A stretch of DNA of 18,744 nucleotides from JAHEJB01 sp041748175 (GTDB lineage: Bacteria > Bacteroidota > Rhodothermia > Rhodothermales > Rubricoccaceae): contig JBGTDU010000147.1 of NCBI GenBank assembly GCA_041748175.1, positions 1 through 18,744 of the forward strand, written 5' to 3'. Each line of letters begins with the position of its first letter. The first letter of the stretch is position 1. Shown piece after piece: positions 6,853-13,604 of the stretch. A program made the translations under genes and the position numbers. The notes under the pieces are model-generated. The model was not told where the DNA came from. It saw nothing but the letters and a program-made list of their open reading frames with translations, and searched no databases.

Positions 6853-7692
6853 ATGCCATCTCACGGAACCAAAGGAAAGAAGCGTGGCTTCCTCGTCCCC
6901 GTCGGCGGCGCCGAGAACAAGAAGGGCGACCGCCCGATTCTCGTCCGCTTTGCTCGGCTTGCAGGCGGATCGGATGCCCGAATCGTCATCATCCCGACTG
7001 CTTCGGAGCTTGACGATACAGGAGATCGCTACGCCGCGATCTTCGAGGACCTTCGGGCCGAATCCGTCGAGGTTCTACCTATTCAGGATCGGGAGGATGC
7101 GTTCAAAGACGGCTGCCTCCGCATTCTTGAGGGGGCGACCGGCGTGTTCCTCACCGGAGGCAATCAGCTCAGGCTATCAACGATTCTCGGAGGCACGCCG
7201 CTGGCGCAAATGCTTCGACAGATCAATGCGGATGGTGTGCACGTGGGCGGAACGTCCGCGGGCGCTGCCATCATCCCGGAGCACATGATCGCCGGTGGCG
7301 TCAGCGGTTCAACGCCTCGTGCCGACGGCGTCATTCTGGCGCCCGGCATCGGTCTTACAAACCGCATTGTGATCGATCAGCACTTCCGACAGCGGGATCG
7401 CATTGGCCGATTGCTTACTGCCGTGTCCTTCAATCCGTTTGCCATCGGTGTTGGTCTCGATGAAGACACCGCCGTGTTTATTGGGCCTGATGATGTGTTC
7501 GAGGTTGTCGGGACCGGCGGCGTCACCGTGGTTGACCCAACGGAGTTGAGCCACTCGTCGATGGATTCCGCGAGGCCGGGCGAGCCTGTAAGCCTGATCG
7601 GCCTGAAACTGCACGTGCTGGCCAATGGCGCCCGTTACGACATCGGCAAGCGATTGGCGAGTCCGCCACAGCGCGATACGGCCAATGCGTAG
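6853..7692 (+). CDS. cphB: Cyanophycinase, peptidase family S51
   Basis: A 279-residue serine exopeptidase, the usual length for CphB, which cuts the storage polymer cyanophycin (poly-Asp with Arg side chains) into beta-Asp-Arg dipeptides. GGTSAGAA (132-139) carries nucleophile Ser135, DQHFRQRDR (175-183) carries His177, and GLDEDTA (201-207) carries Glu204. These lie exactly three residues beyond the Ser132/His174/Glu201 triad I recall for Synechocystis CphB. Also present are GGAE (18-21) and FLTGGNQLRL (99-108). There is no signal peptide, so it acts in the cytoplasm on internal granules. The ATG at 6853 is chosen over an earlier in-frame ATG at 6772, which lies inside iadA. The gene forms an operon with iadA and completes the route to free amino acids. 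Confidence 0.93.
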   Translation: MPSHGTKGKKRGFLVPVGGAENKKGDRPILVRFARLAGGSDARIVIIPTASELDDTGDRYAAIFEDLRAESVEVLPIQDREDAFKDGCLRILEGATGVFLTGGNQLRLSTILGGTPLAQMLRQINADGVHVGGTSAGAAIIPEHMIAGGVSGSTPRADGVILAPGIGLTNRIVIDQHFRQRDRIGRLLTAVSFNPFAIGVGLDEDTAVFIGPDDVFEVVGTGGVTVVDPTELSHSSMDSARPGEPVSLIGLKLHVLANGARYDIGKRLASPPQRDTANA

Positions 7693-7748
7693 CGAACGGG
7701 GCGCGCACGACGAAGACCAAGAGATGATTTACGTCGGGTATTCCCGGG

Positions 7749-8960
7749 TCAACGAGCGAATGAAACCCGAACGGGCTCATACTGCGCGGTAACCGCTTGG
7801 CGGGTGCCGAGCTGGCCTTGGCCGTTATCGCCAAGAGATGCCACGTTTCCATTCTCCGTGATAACGAGCACGTGCAATTGTGCTGCGTCAATCTTGGTGA
7901 TGTTGCGTAGTAGTGGCAGCTGTCGGGCTACATGCCAACCGTCCGGAAAGGGCGTCCCGTTGATGTGTCCCCAAATCATCACCGTTCCGTCGGCTCTCAG
8001 CGCGAGGCTGTAACCGGTTCCTGCTGCAACGGCAACGGCGTCCGTGATGCCCTCGATCTGGATGGGCTCTATGAAAAGCTCGTCATAGTCTGGTCGCCCG
8101 AGCGCACCCTTCAGGTTCAGGCCCCATCCCCATACAGTGCTGTCCGAGCGCACTGCAAGCGCATGGGTGTCGCCCCCGCCGATAGCTATCACGTCTTCGA
8201 CTTGAGCCTGAACGGGCACCGTCGAATAAGTTTGAGCTTGCACAGGGCTCGCCGAGGAGACACCGTCCGGCGAACGCGGTTGGCTCGCGACATCCGGCGT
8301 CCCCAGGGTTGCATAGTAATTGCTACCCCAGGCCCAGACGCTCCCATCGGAGCGGCGCGCCAGCGAGAACGAACCACCGGCACTGACCTCGACGACGTCT
8401 CGGAGGTCGGAGACCTGAACCGGCTCAACCTGATGCCGAGGATTGGTTCCGTTTCCGGCTTCGCCCAAGGTGCCTTCGCCCCACGCCCGAACGGTGCCAT
8501 CGGCCATCAAGGCAACGACGTGCGCGCCGTGCGCATCAATGTCGGCCAGCCCCGGTAGCGACAAAGCCGTAAAGTTAAATTCGTCGGATGAAGGCCCCCA
8601 GCCCAGGTAGCCGTTGACGTTATAGCCTGTGCCCCATAGGGTTTCCCCGTCGTACACAAAGGAAAACGAACCACCCGCCGCTACGAGATTGCCAGAAACC
8701 CCCGACACACGCACGGGAAGGTAATAGTCGCCTTCGGTGACTTCGCGGCCAAGCTGGCCGTTGCCGCTGAGGCCCCATGTCCAGACGGAGCCGTCGGACA
8801 TGACGGCAAGCGAATGCACCTCACCGACGGCGATGTCCACGACGGTCCCTCGTTCTCGATCGATCCCATCACGGTCGGCGGACTCTTGGGCGGTGGAACT
8901 GACCCCGGGTAAAAGGAGGAGCGAAAAGGATAAGGCGAGTGAGGCGACGCGGATGGACAT
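7749..8960 (-). CDS. Secreted RCC1-repeat seven-bladed beta-propeller protein
   Basis: The protein is 403 residues, with a Sec signal peptide at 1-24 (MSIRVASLALSF...SSTAQ). It then carries seven RCC1-like repeats built on 'HSLA.. DGSVW.WG.N..GQLG': near 49, 97, 146, 196, 265, 317 and 362, ending with GDNGQGQLG (377-385). This fills a complete propeller. No T9SS sorting domain, lipobox or other module follows, so it is probably periplasmic. Bacterial RCC1 proteins are taken to be protein-binding scaffolds; no specific partner is evident. The blade 4-5 loop (about 221-255) is long and holds PVQAQ twice, ten residues apart. A good promoter at 8994-9026 supports ATG 8960 over the upstream TTG at 8996, which would lie inside the promoter. 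It converges on cphB across 56 bases. Confidence 0.85.
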   Translation of the reverse strand: MSIRVASLALSFSLLLLPGVSSTAQESADRDGIDRERGTVVDIAVGEVHSLAVMSDGSVWTWGLSGNGQLGREVTEGDYYLPVRVSGVSGNLVAAGGSFSFVYDGETLWGTGYNVNGYLGWGPSSDEFNFTALSLPGLADIDAHGAHVVALMADGTVRAWGEGTLGEAGNGTNPRHQVEPVQVSDLRDVVEVSAGGSFSLARRSDGSVWAWGSNYYATLGTPDVASQPRSPDGVSSASPVQAQTYSTVPVQAQVEDVIAIGGGDTHALAVRSDSTVWGWGLNLKGALGRPDYDELFIEPIQIEGITDAVAVAAGTGYSLALRADGTVMIWGHINGTPFPDGWHVARQLPLLRNITKIDAAQLHVLVITENGNVASLGDNGQGQLGTRQAVTAQYEPVRVSFAR

Positions 8961-8993
8961 GGGCTTGTGAAGAATTTTCAGGATGAAGCACAA

Positions 8994-9026
8994 CAAAGGT
9001 ATTCGTCGGCAGACTTATGTCGCAAT
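8994..9026 (-). promoter_or_regulatory. Bacteroidota-type promoter of the RCC1 gene
   Basis: The minus strand reads TACCTTTG (9001-8994), a perfect TAnnTTTG element. ATTG (9026-9023) stands 21 bases upstream as the -33 element. Transcription would start near 8988, leaving a leader of about 27 bases to the ATG at 8960. This is the clearest promoter of the window and is evidence for the phylum as well as for the start codon. Confidence 0.55.
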
Positions 9027-9080
9027 AGCCCGAAAGCCTTTCTTTGCCAGTCGATATGGGCATTCTTTTCACCGGTTCCT

Positions 9081-9722
9081 CTACCGTCCGGCGACCATGT
9101 GGCCGTAGACGGCAGCGAAATGGCAAACGCTTCCGGAAAGGACGAACAGATGCCAGATAGCGTGAGCGTACGGAATTCGGCGGCTGAGGTAAAACACGGT
9201 GCCGACGGTGTAAAAGAGTCCGCCTGCCATCATCCACAGCAATGTGGATATCGGCAGGACCTTCATCAATGGCCCGATTGCAAAGATTGCCAGCCAACCC
9301 ATCGCCAGATAAACGGCGGTCGAGGTCTTGTTGAAGCGGCCTGTTAAGAACAGCTTCGCGACGACTCCGACAATGGCCAATCCCCAGACGATACCGAACA
9401 ACGACCATCCCCACCCACCTCGCAAGCCCACCATCATGAACGGCGTGTATGTCCCGGCGATCAGGATATAGATGGACGCGTGGTCGAAGATGCGAAGGCG
9501 CTTCTTGAGTTCGGTCTTTTTCGCGGCGTGGTACAAGGTCGACGCGGAATACAAGAGCACGAGCGACGCCGAGAACACAACGGAACCGGCAAGCTGCCAT
9601 CCATCGCCGTAAATGGCCGTCATCGTGATTAAGCCTGCCCCGCCCACCAGGCTGGCCGCGATGCCAAGGCCATGTGTGAGTGAGTTGAGGAGTTCCTCGT
9701 TTTTGCGGACGACGGTATTCAC
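9081..9722 (-). CDS. trhA: Hemolysin III / PAQR-family seven-helix membrane protein (TrhA/YqfA-like)
   Basis: The 213-residue protein has seven hydrophobic segments. The PAQR metal-site motifs are intact: SASTLYH (59-65) supplies His65, FDHASIYILIAGTYTPF (79-95) supplies Asp80 and His81, and HAIWHLF (187-193) supplies His187 and His191. The early ELLNSLTHGLG (10-20) is typical of the bacterial hemolysin III branch. These proteins sit in the inner membrane; membrane-energetics and lipid-homeostasis roles have been suggested for bacterial members, and haemolysis is not their general function. The start is GTG 9722, just 45 bases from the divergent start at 9768, with no strong ribosome binding site. 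Confidence 0.9.
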   Translation of the reverse strand: MNTVVRKNEELLNSLTHGLGIAASLVGGAGLITMTAIYGDGWQLAGSVVFSASLVLLYSASTLYHAAKKTELKKRLRIFDHASIYILIAGTYTPFMMVGLRGGWGWSLFGIVWGLAIVGVVAKLFLTGRFNKTSTAVYLAMGWLAIFAIGPLMKVLPISTLLWMMAGGLFYTVGTVFYLSRRIPYAHAIWHLFVLSGSVCHFAAVYGHMVAGR

Positions 9723-9767
9723 TCTTGACGATAGATTGCGATGCCCTCAAGAAATAACCTAAGCCCG

Positions 9768-11531
9768 ATGCATTCGTCGATCCAGCTTCGAGCAGTGGCG
9801 GTCTTTGCCGTTTGCCTGCTCCTTCCCGCAACGTCATTTGCACAAGGCCAATGGACGGACGCCGACACGCGCCGAGTGGTTGACAACACGCAGGTTTTGA
9901 GGTTGGCACCGGAGCTCTCTGGCCTGAGCGAAGCGGAACACGCCGTGGTCCGCAATCTCCTGGAAGCCGGGCAGCTCTTTCAGGAGCTCTACGAAATCCA
10001 GAAGCACCCGGACGCGGAGCGGGCGCGCGAAAGCCTTGCAGATGGAAGCCCTCAGGCGCTCCTCTATCGTCTCTATCAGGGCCCGATTGGCACAAACGGA
10101 GGCAATCAGCGCGCGGCATTCATGGATGTGCGGCCCGAGACTCCAGGTAAAAACGTCTACCCTACTGGGGTCAGTCGGGAGGAAGTGGATGCATTTCTGG
10201 CGGCGCATCCAGGCCAGCGGGGTTCGCTGCTCGGTGAGCGAAGCGTCGTCCGCCGTGCGACGGCGGCTCAGATCGATGTCGATTTGTCGACATTTGCTGC
10301 CTATCCCGGGTTGCGTCTGCTCCATCCGGGCTTGCGCTCGGATCTGGAAACGCTCCGGCAGAATCCCTCCGGGAGTGTTTTCTACGCCGTTCCGTATGCG
10401 GTCGCCTATGCAGATCGGCTCATGCGCATTCGAGAACTCCTCCGCGAGTCGGCTGACGTGATCCAGTCCGAAGACCGTGATTTGGCGGCGTATCTCCGCC
10501 TTCGCGCAGGCGATTTGTTGACCTCCAACTACGAAGCCGGCGACGCCGCCTGGGTGCTTGGCGATTTCAAGAACCTGAACGCGCAGATTGGTAGCTACGA
10601 GACGTACGACGACGCGCTGTTTGGCGTGAAAGCTTTCTACTCCCTCAGCTTGCTCGTCCGCGACCGCGAAAGAAGCGAGGCATTGGCCTCAGCGCTCACA
10701 GACATCCAGGCGCTTGAGAACAGTCTGCCGTACGACCGCCACAAGGCGGTGCGAAGCCGCATTCCCGTTAGCGTCTACAACGTCATCGCGGACTTCGGGC
10801 AGGCGCGGGGTATCAATACGGCCACGATCCTCCCCAACGATGCCGACCACGCCCGGAAGTATGGCCGGACGATCCTGCTGCGCTACAACATCATGACGAA
10901 CCCGCAGCTTTTTGAGGCCGCCCGCAACCGCTATTGCGCAGGGGTTCTGGAGCAGCATTGCGGCGATCTAACCCTCGATGGCAATTTCCAGCGGACGCTC
11001 TGGCACGAGATCGGGCACTATCTCGGCGTAGATCGAACGGTCGATGATAGGACAATGGCCGAGGCGCTTCAGGATGTTCAGAATCTGTTTGAGGAGATGA
11101 AGTCGGATCTGATCTCGCTATTCGTGGCTGAGCAACTGCACGCGAGTGGCTACTACAGCGACGAGGCCCTTCGCTCGGTCTATGCCGGAGGCGTTCTTCG
11201 CGTCCTGCAATCCGTCGAGCCCCGACGCGACCAACCTTACCAGACCATGCAGCTCATGCAGTGGAACTGGTTCATGGATCGGGGCTTGTTGGCATTTGAC
11301 GAGCAGGCGGGACGCCTGGCCATCCACTACGATCGCTACCACGATGTAGCCGAATCGCTTCTTCGTGAAGTGATGGACGTGATGTCGGAAGGCGACTTGG
11401 ACCGCGCGCATGCTTTTGTCGATCAGTGGACGACCTGGGATCCCAATGTCCATGGTGTCATCGCCAATTCAGTCGGCAATGCAGCGGGAGGCGGATTTCG
11501 GCTGGTTCAGTACGGGGCGTTGGGGGAATAG
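9768..11531 (+). CDS. Secreted peptidase M49-like (dipeptidyl peptidase III-related) zinc protein
   Basis: The product is 587 residues from ATG 9768, with signal peptide 1-25 (LRAVAVFAVCLLLPATSFA-Q). The C-terminal half matches the bacterial branch of M49: YETYDDALFGVKAFY (277-291), then ATILPNDAD (352-360) and ILLRYNIM (369-376). The zinc site is HEIGH (413-417), followed about 25 residues later by EEMKSD (442-447), which gives the third ligand, Glu442. Classical DPP III has HExxxH; this protein has the shorter HExxH, as in the HEVAHGLG...EEGKAD subgroup I recall from Bacteroidota and Acidobacteria. It probably acts on short peptides outside the cytoplasm, but activity in this branch is poorly established. 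The in-frame ATG at 9741 is an alternative start that would lengthen the signal region by nine residues. Confidence 0.8.
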   Translation: MHSSIQLRAVAVFAVCLLLPATSFAQGQWTDADTRRVVDNTQVLRLAPELSGLSEAEHAVVRNLLEAGQLFQELYEIQKHPDAERARESLADGSPQALLYRLYQGPIGTNGGNQRAAFMDVRPETPGKNVYPTGVSREEVDAFLAAHPGQRGSLLGERSVVRRATAAQIDVDLSTFAAYPGLRLLHPGLRSDLETLRQNPSGSVFYAVPYAVAYADRLMRIRELLRESADVIQSEDRDLAAYLRLRAGDLLTSNYEAGDAAWVLGDFKNLNAQIGSYETYDDALFGVKAFYSLSLLVRDRERSEALASALTDIQALENSLPYDRHKAVRSRIPVSVYNVIADFGQARGINTATILPNDADHARKYGRTILLRYNIMTNPQLFEAARNRYCAGVLEQHCGDLTLDGNFQRTLWHEIGHYLGVDRTVDDRTMAEALQDVQNLFEEMKSDLISLFVAEQLHASGYYSDEALRSVYAGGVLRVLQSVEPRRDQPYQTMQLMQWNWFMDRGLLAFDEQAGRLAIHYDRYHDVAESLLREVMDVMSEGDLDRAHAFVDQWTTWDPNVHGVIANSVGNAAGGGFRLVQYGALGE

Positions 11532-11549
11532 GACGATACGCAGATCGAC

Positions 11550-11834
11550 CTAATTCTTGAACAAGTCCGCATGGGTACCAGTCCTGATTAGCAGAAGTGC
11601 GTCGTCGGTCGACTCGTAGATCAGCAACCAGTCTGGCTCGATGTGGCACTCTCGGCTCCCCCTATATCCGCCGGCCAATGCGTGATCACGGAAACGCTCG
11701 TCCAGTGTCGCATCGGCTCTCAGTTTTTCGATCACCGAGCGCAGTTTGTCAAGATTCTTCCCGCGCCGCTGCGCCAGTTTCGCGTCGTGTTTGAACTTCG
11801 AGGTCCGGCGCAACTTCTTGATCTGCCGAGCCAT
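11550..11834 (-). CDS. yafQ: YafQ-type toxin, RelE/ParE superfamily mRNA interferase
   Basis: The 94-residue product is almost the same length as E. coli YafQ (92). It keeps the catalytic set at +1 offset: His51 (DHAL), His64 and Asp68 (RECHIEPDW, 61-69) and His88 (RTGTHADLF, 84-92). YafQ cleaves mRNA in the ribosomal A site, and DinJ neutralises it. The antitoxin stop and toxin start overlap in TGATG at 11836-11832, so translation is coupled. All key residues are present, so the toxin looks active. The pair lies between an M49-like gene and a gene-poor stretch, typical of a horizontally moved module. Confidence 0.93.
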   Translation of the reverse strand: MARQIKKLRRTSKFKHDAKLAQRRGKNLDKLRSVIEKLRADATLDERFRDHALAGGYRGSRECHIEPDWLLIYESTDDALLLIRTGTHADLFKN

Positions 11835-12094
11835 CAGACGTCTAGGTCGTCGAAGAGCGCATCCGTAGAGTCGAAATCTGCGAGCCCCTCTCGAGCTTCA
11901 GCTTGCCGAAGCGCCTCGCGCGTTTCTGCATTGGGCACCTTGACCTCGAACGGGAGGCCGCGGCTGAGCTGAACCTGCCGGTAGAACAGCGCGATGGCCT
12001 GGCTGGCGGATAGGCCAAGCTCTCGAAAGACCGACTCCGCAGCTTGCTTGGTGCCGGGATCAATTCTGGCAGAGATGGTGGCAGACTTGTTCAT
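11834..12094 (-). CDS. dinJ: DinJ/RelB-family antitoxin
   Basis: The 86-residue product is identical in length to E. coli DinJ. The N-terminal ribbon-helix-helix (ATISARIDPGTKQAAESVF, 5-23; GLSASQAIALFYRQV, 27-41) binds DNA as a dimer. LPFEVKVPNAETREAL (47-62) begins the toxin-wrapping tail, which ends in the acidic FDSTDALFDDLDV. It is the first gene of the pair and overlaps yafQ by one base. A palindrome 25 bases upstream is the likely autoregulatory operator. Confidence 0.93.
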   Translation of the reverse strand: MNKSATISARIDPGTKQAAESVFRELGLSASQAIALFYRQVQLSRGLPFEVKVPNAETREALRQAEAREGLADFDSTDALFDDLDV

Positions 12095-12118
12095 GTCGTA
12101 AAGCAGGTGGAAGTCACA

Positions 12119-12142
12119 GTTGTAGTACGATGTACCTACAAC
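12119..12142 (-). promoter_or_regulatory. Palindromic operator of the dinJ-yafQ module
   Basis: The arms GTTGTAG (12119-12125) and CTACAAC (12136-12142) are exact reverse complements, and inside them TAC (12126-12128) and GTA (12132-12134) continue the symmetry. The 24-base site ends 25 bases upstream of the dinJ start. Ribbon-helix-helix antitoxins of this family repress their own operon by binding such palindromes. No clear promoter hexamers could be fixed around it. Confidence 0.6.
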
Positions 12143-12441
12143 GTTGGCATTTGTTGCGCAAGACGCACGGCGGCCGCATCGGCTGCAATATTGCTAGGTA
12201 CCCGTGCAGCTACACACCAGCTTGCGTCAGATTATAGTCCAGATGTTTGTAGGCAACTCAACCTTTCTCTCCACGCTTCATAGCAGGCTGTTGATTTATT
12301 CAACCGTCGGCGAGGCGAGCGGATCTTGGTCGAGATCAAGGCGCGAGATCGCAGTCGCATTGGTGATCCGGCGAGATTCTCGCAACGCAGAGATCGATCA
12401 AGAGTCGCCGCCCCGCAAAACAGGAGTAGATCAACAGTCAG
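12143..12441. other. Gene-free stretch upstream of the toxin-antitoxin module
   Basis: About 300 bases with no supportable gene on either strand. A short hairpin GTTGA-TTTAT-TCAAC lies at 12290-12304. After it, one plus-strand frame reads GERILVEIKARDRSRIGDP before a stop near 12440; this looks protein-like but has no start, and may be a remnant of a decayed gene. No transposase, tRNA or terminal repeat was recognised. The picture fits the scar of an insertion that brought in dinJ-yafQ. Confidence 0.35.
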
Positions 12442-12795
12442 TTAGGGAACCAAGTGTACCAAAATCAGCGCAACCGCCGCAGGCAGGGCTTGCACGAACC
12501 AGATCCGCTTGCTGACCGTAGCGCCTCCATACAACCCGGCGATAACCACGCACGAGAGAAAGAATATCTGGACTTCAAAGTTTTCCGCAATCAAACCCCA
12601 GATCAGCCCCGCAGCCAGAAAGCCATTGTACAATCCCTGATTGCCAGCAAGCACTTTTGTTGTGGCGGCATCCTCAGCAGATAATCCGAACGTCTTTCTT
12701 CCCAGCGGTCGATCCCACAGAAACATCTCAAGGACGAGAAAATAGATGTGCGCAGCGGCGACGGCCGCAATGAGGATCGTAGCGAGGAGGTGCAT
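12442..12795 (-). CDS. DUF1304-family small membrane protein
   Basis: A 117-residue protein with four hydrophobic segments (about 3-25, 50-70, 73-92 and 97-116). The first loop contains HIYFLVLEMFLW (16-27) and a conserved GLYNGFLAAGL (54-64), the signature of DUF1304 proteins. These are inner-membrane proteins of unknown function found in many bacteria, usually 115-125 residues long, so this copy is complete. The ATG at 12795 has only a weak upstream purine stretch. It follows the peroxidase-related gene by 55 bases on the same strand and may be co-transcribed. Confidence 0.87.
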   Translation of the reverse strand: MHLLATILIAAVAAAHIYFLVLEMFLWDRPLGRKTFGLSAEDAATTKVLAGNQGLYNGFLAAGLIWGLIAENFEVQIFFLSCVVIAGLYGGATVSKRIWFVQALPAAVALILVHLVP

Positions 12796-12850
12796 GCAAG
12801 GATCTTTCGGATGGAAAACGAGAGTACGGTTTTAGCCACGTTTGTCCAAG

Positions 12851-13456
12851 CTACCCATGCTGCCAGTTATCCGGGTCGGACGAATCGCTGGGCGAGAGGC
12901 CAATGATGTCTCCATCGGTTGTGACGCCGAGCCCGAGAACCGTACGGTTTGCGTAGGCGAAGTAGGCCGTGACCTGATTGATTTCGAGAATCTCGCCATC
13001 AGTCCAGCCGACAGTACGAAGCGATTGCACCGTCTCTTCCGTAATCCCGGTTGGATTCTCGGTCAGTGCCTGCGCGTAGTCAAGGGCGGCGGATTCTTTA
13101 TCATCAAACACATCCGACGGATTGCCTGATTCCAGCGAAGTGCGGAGGGCACCGGCCCGTGTTTCATCCCCGAGCAACCGCGTCATACCCGCGTAGTGGT
13201 GCTTAACGCAGTACGGGCAGGCGTTCAGCAGGCTGGTGTAGACGCCGATCGCCTCCAGAAACCACTTCGGGATCGTGTTGCCGGAGTGGTGAAGGACGTT
13301 CTTGTACAGCGCCATGTGCCCTTCCATCGTATGTGGCCGCAAGCCGTGCGCCAGCATGATGTTGTCCACGTTGTCGTCGGGGCCTTTGATGCGGTCGTAG
13401 AGATTTCTCAGGCGCCCCGTTGCATTTTTATATGGAATGGTTTGGATCCAGGTCAT
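12851..13456 (-). CDS. AhpD-like (carboxymuconolactone decarboxylase family) peroxidase-related enzyme
   Basis: The 201-residue product has the AhpD signature E-x11-C-x2-C-x3-H: Glu68, Cys80, Cys83 and His87 in the stretch LNACPYCVKHH (77-87). Strongly conserved family segments include WIQTIPY (3-9), RLRNLYDRIKGPDDNVDNI (15-33) and LRPHTMEGHMALYKNVLHH (39-57). Related enzymes use the CxxC pair as a thiol peroxidase or disulfide reductant in the cytoplasm; the physiological reductant is unknown. The frame stays open upstream to 13741, but family members start at this M-x-W-I-Q-T position, so ATG 13456 is preferred. The upstream extension contains a hydrophobic stretch that would act as a membrane anchor if translated. 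Confidence 0.88.
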   Translation of the reverse strand: MTWIQTIPYKNATGRLRNLYDRIKGPDDNVDNIMLAHGLRPHTMEGHMALYKNVLHHSGNTIPKWFLEAIGVYTSLLNACPYCVKHHYAGMTRLLGDETRAGALRTSLESGNPSDVFDDKESAALDYAQALTENPTGITEETVQSLRTVGWTDGEILEINQVTAYFAYANRTVLGLGVTTDGDIIGLSPSDSSDPDNWQHG

Positions 13457-13592
13457 GTTCGGCAGGCTAAAAAGAATTAGGAGAAATGCCCCAAAGCTAA
13501 GAGCCGCGACGACGGTTTCGGAAAGCCATAATTTGCCCCACCGCGGCCGAAGGCTGGCGAGCCTATTCAATTTGGACACCTGAAAACGTACG

Positions 13593-13598
13593 AAGGAA
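13593..13598 (+). promoter_or_regulatory. Ribosome binding site of the FG-GAP protein gene
   Basis: AAGGAA lies six bases ahead of the ATG at 13605 and fixes that start, which also gives a well-formed signal peptide. Clear Shine-Dalgarno sites are rare in this window. Confidence 0.45.
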
Positions 13599-13604
13599 TC
13601 AACC

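Noticed and set aside
8869..10119. Minus-strand open frame of 416 codons
   Set aside because: It overlaps three supported genes (RCC1, hemolysin III, M49-like) in other frames and is rich in Arg, Pro and His, as shadow frames usually are.
12290..12304. GTTGA-TTTAT-TCAAC hairpin resembling an insertion-sequence end
   Set aside because: Only five pairs, with no matching second end, target duplication or transposase nearby.
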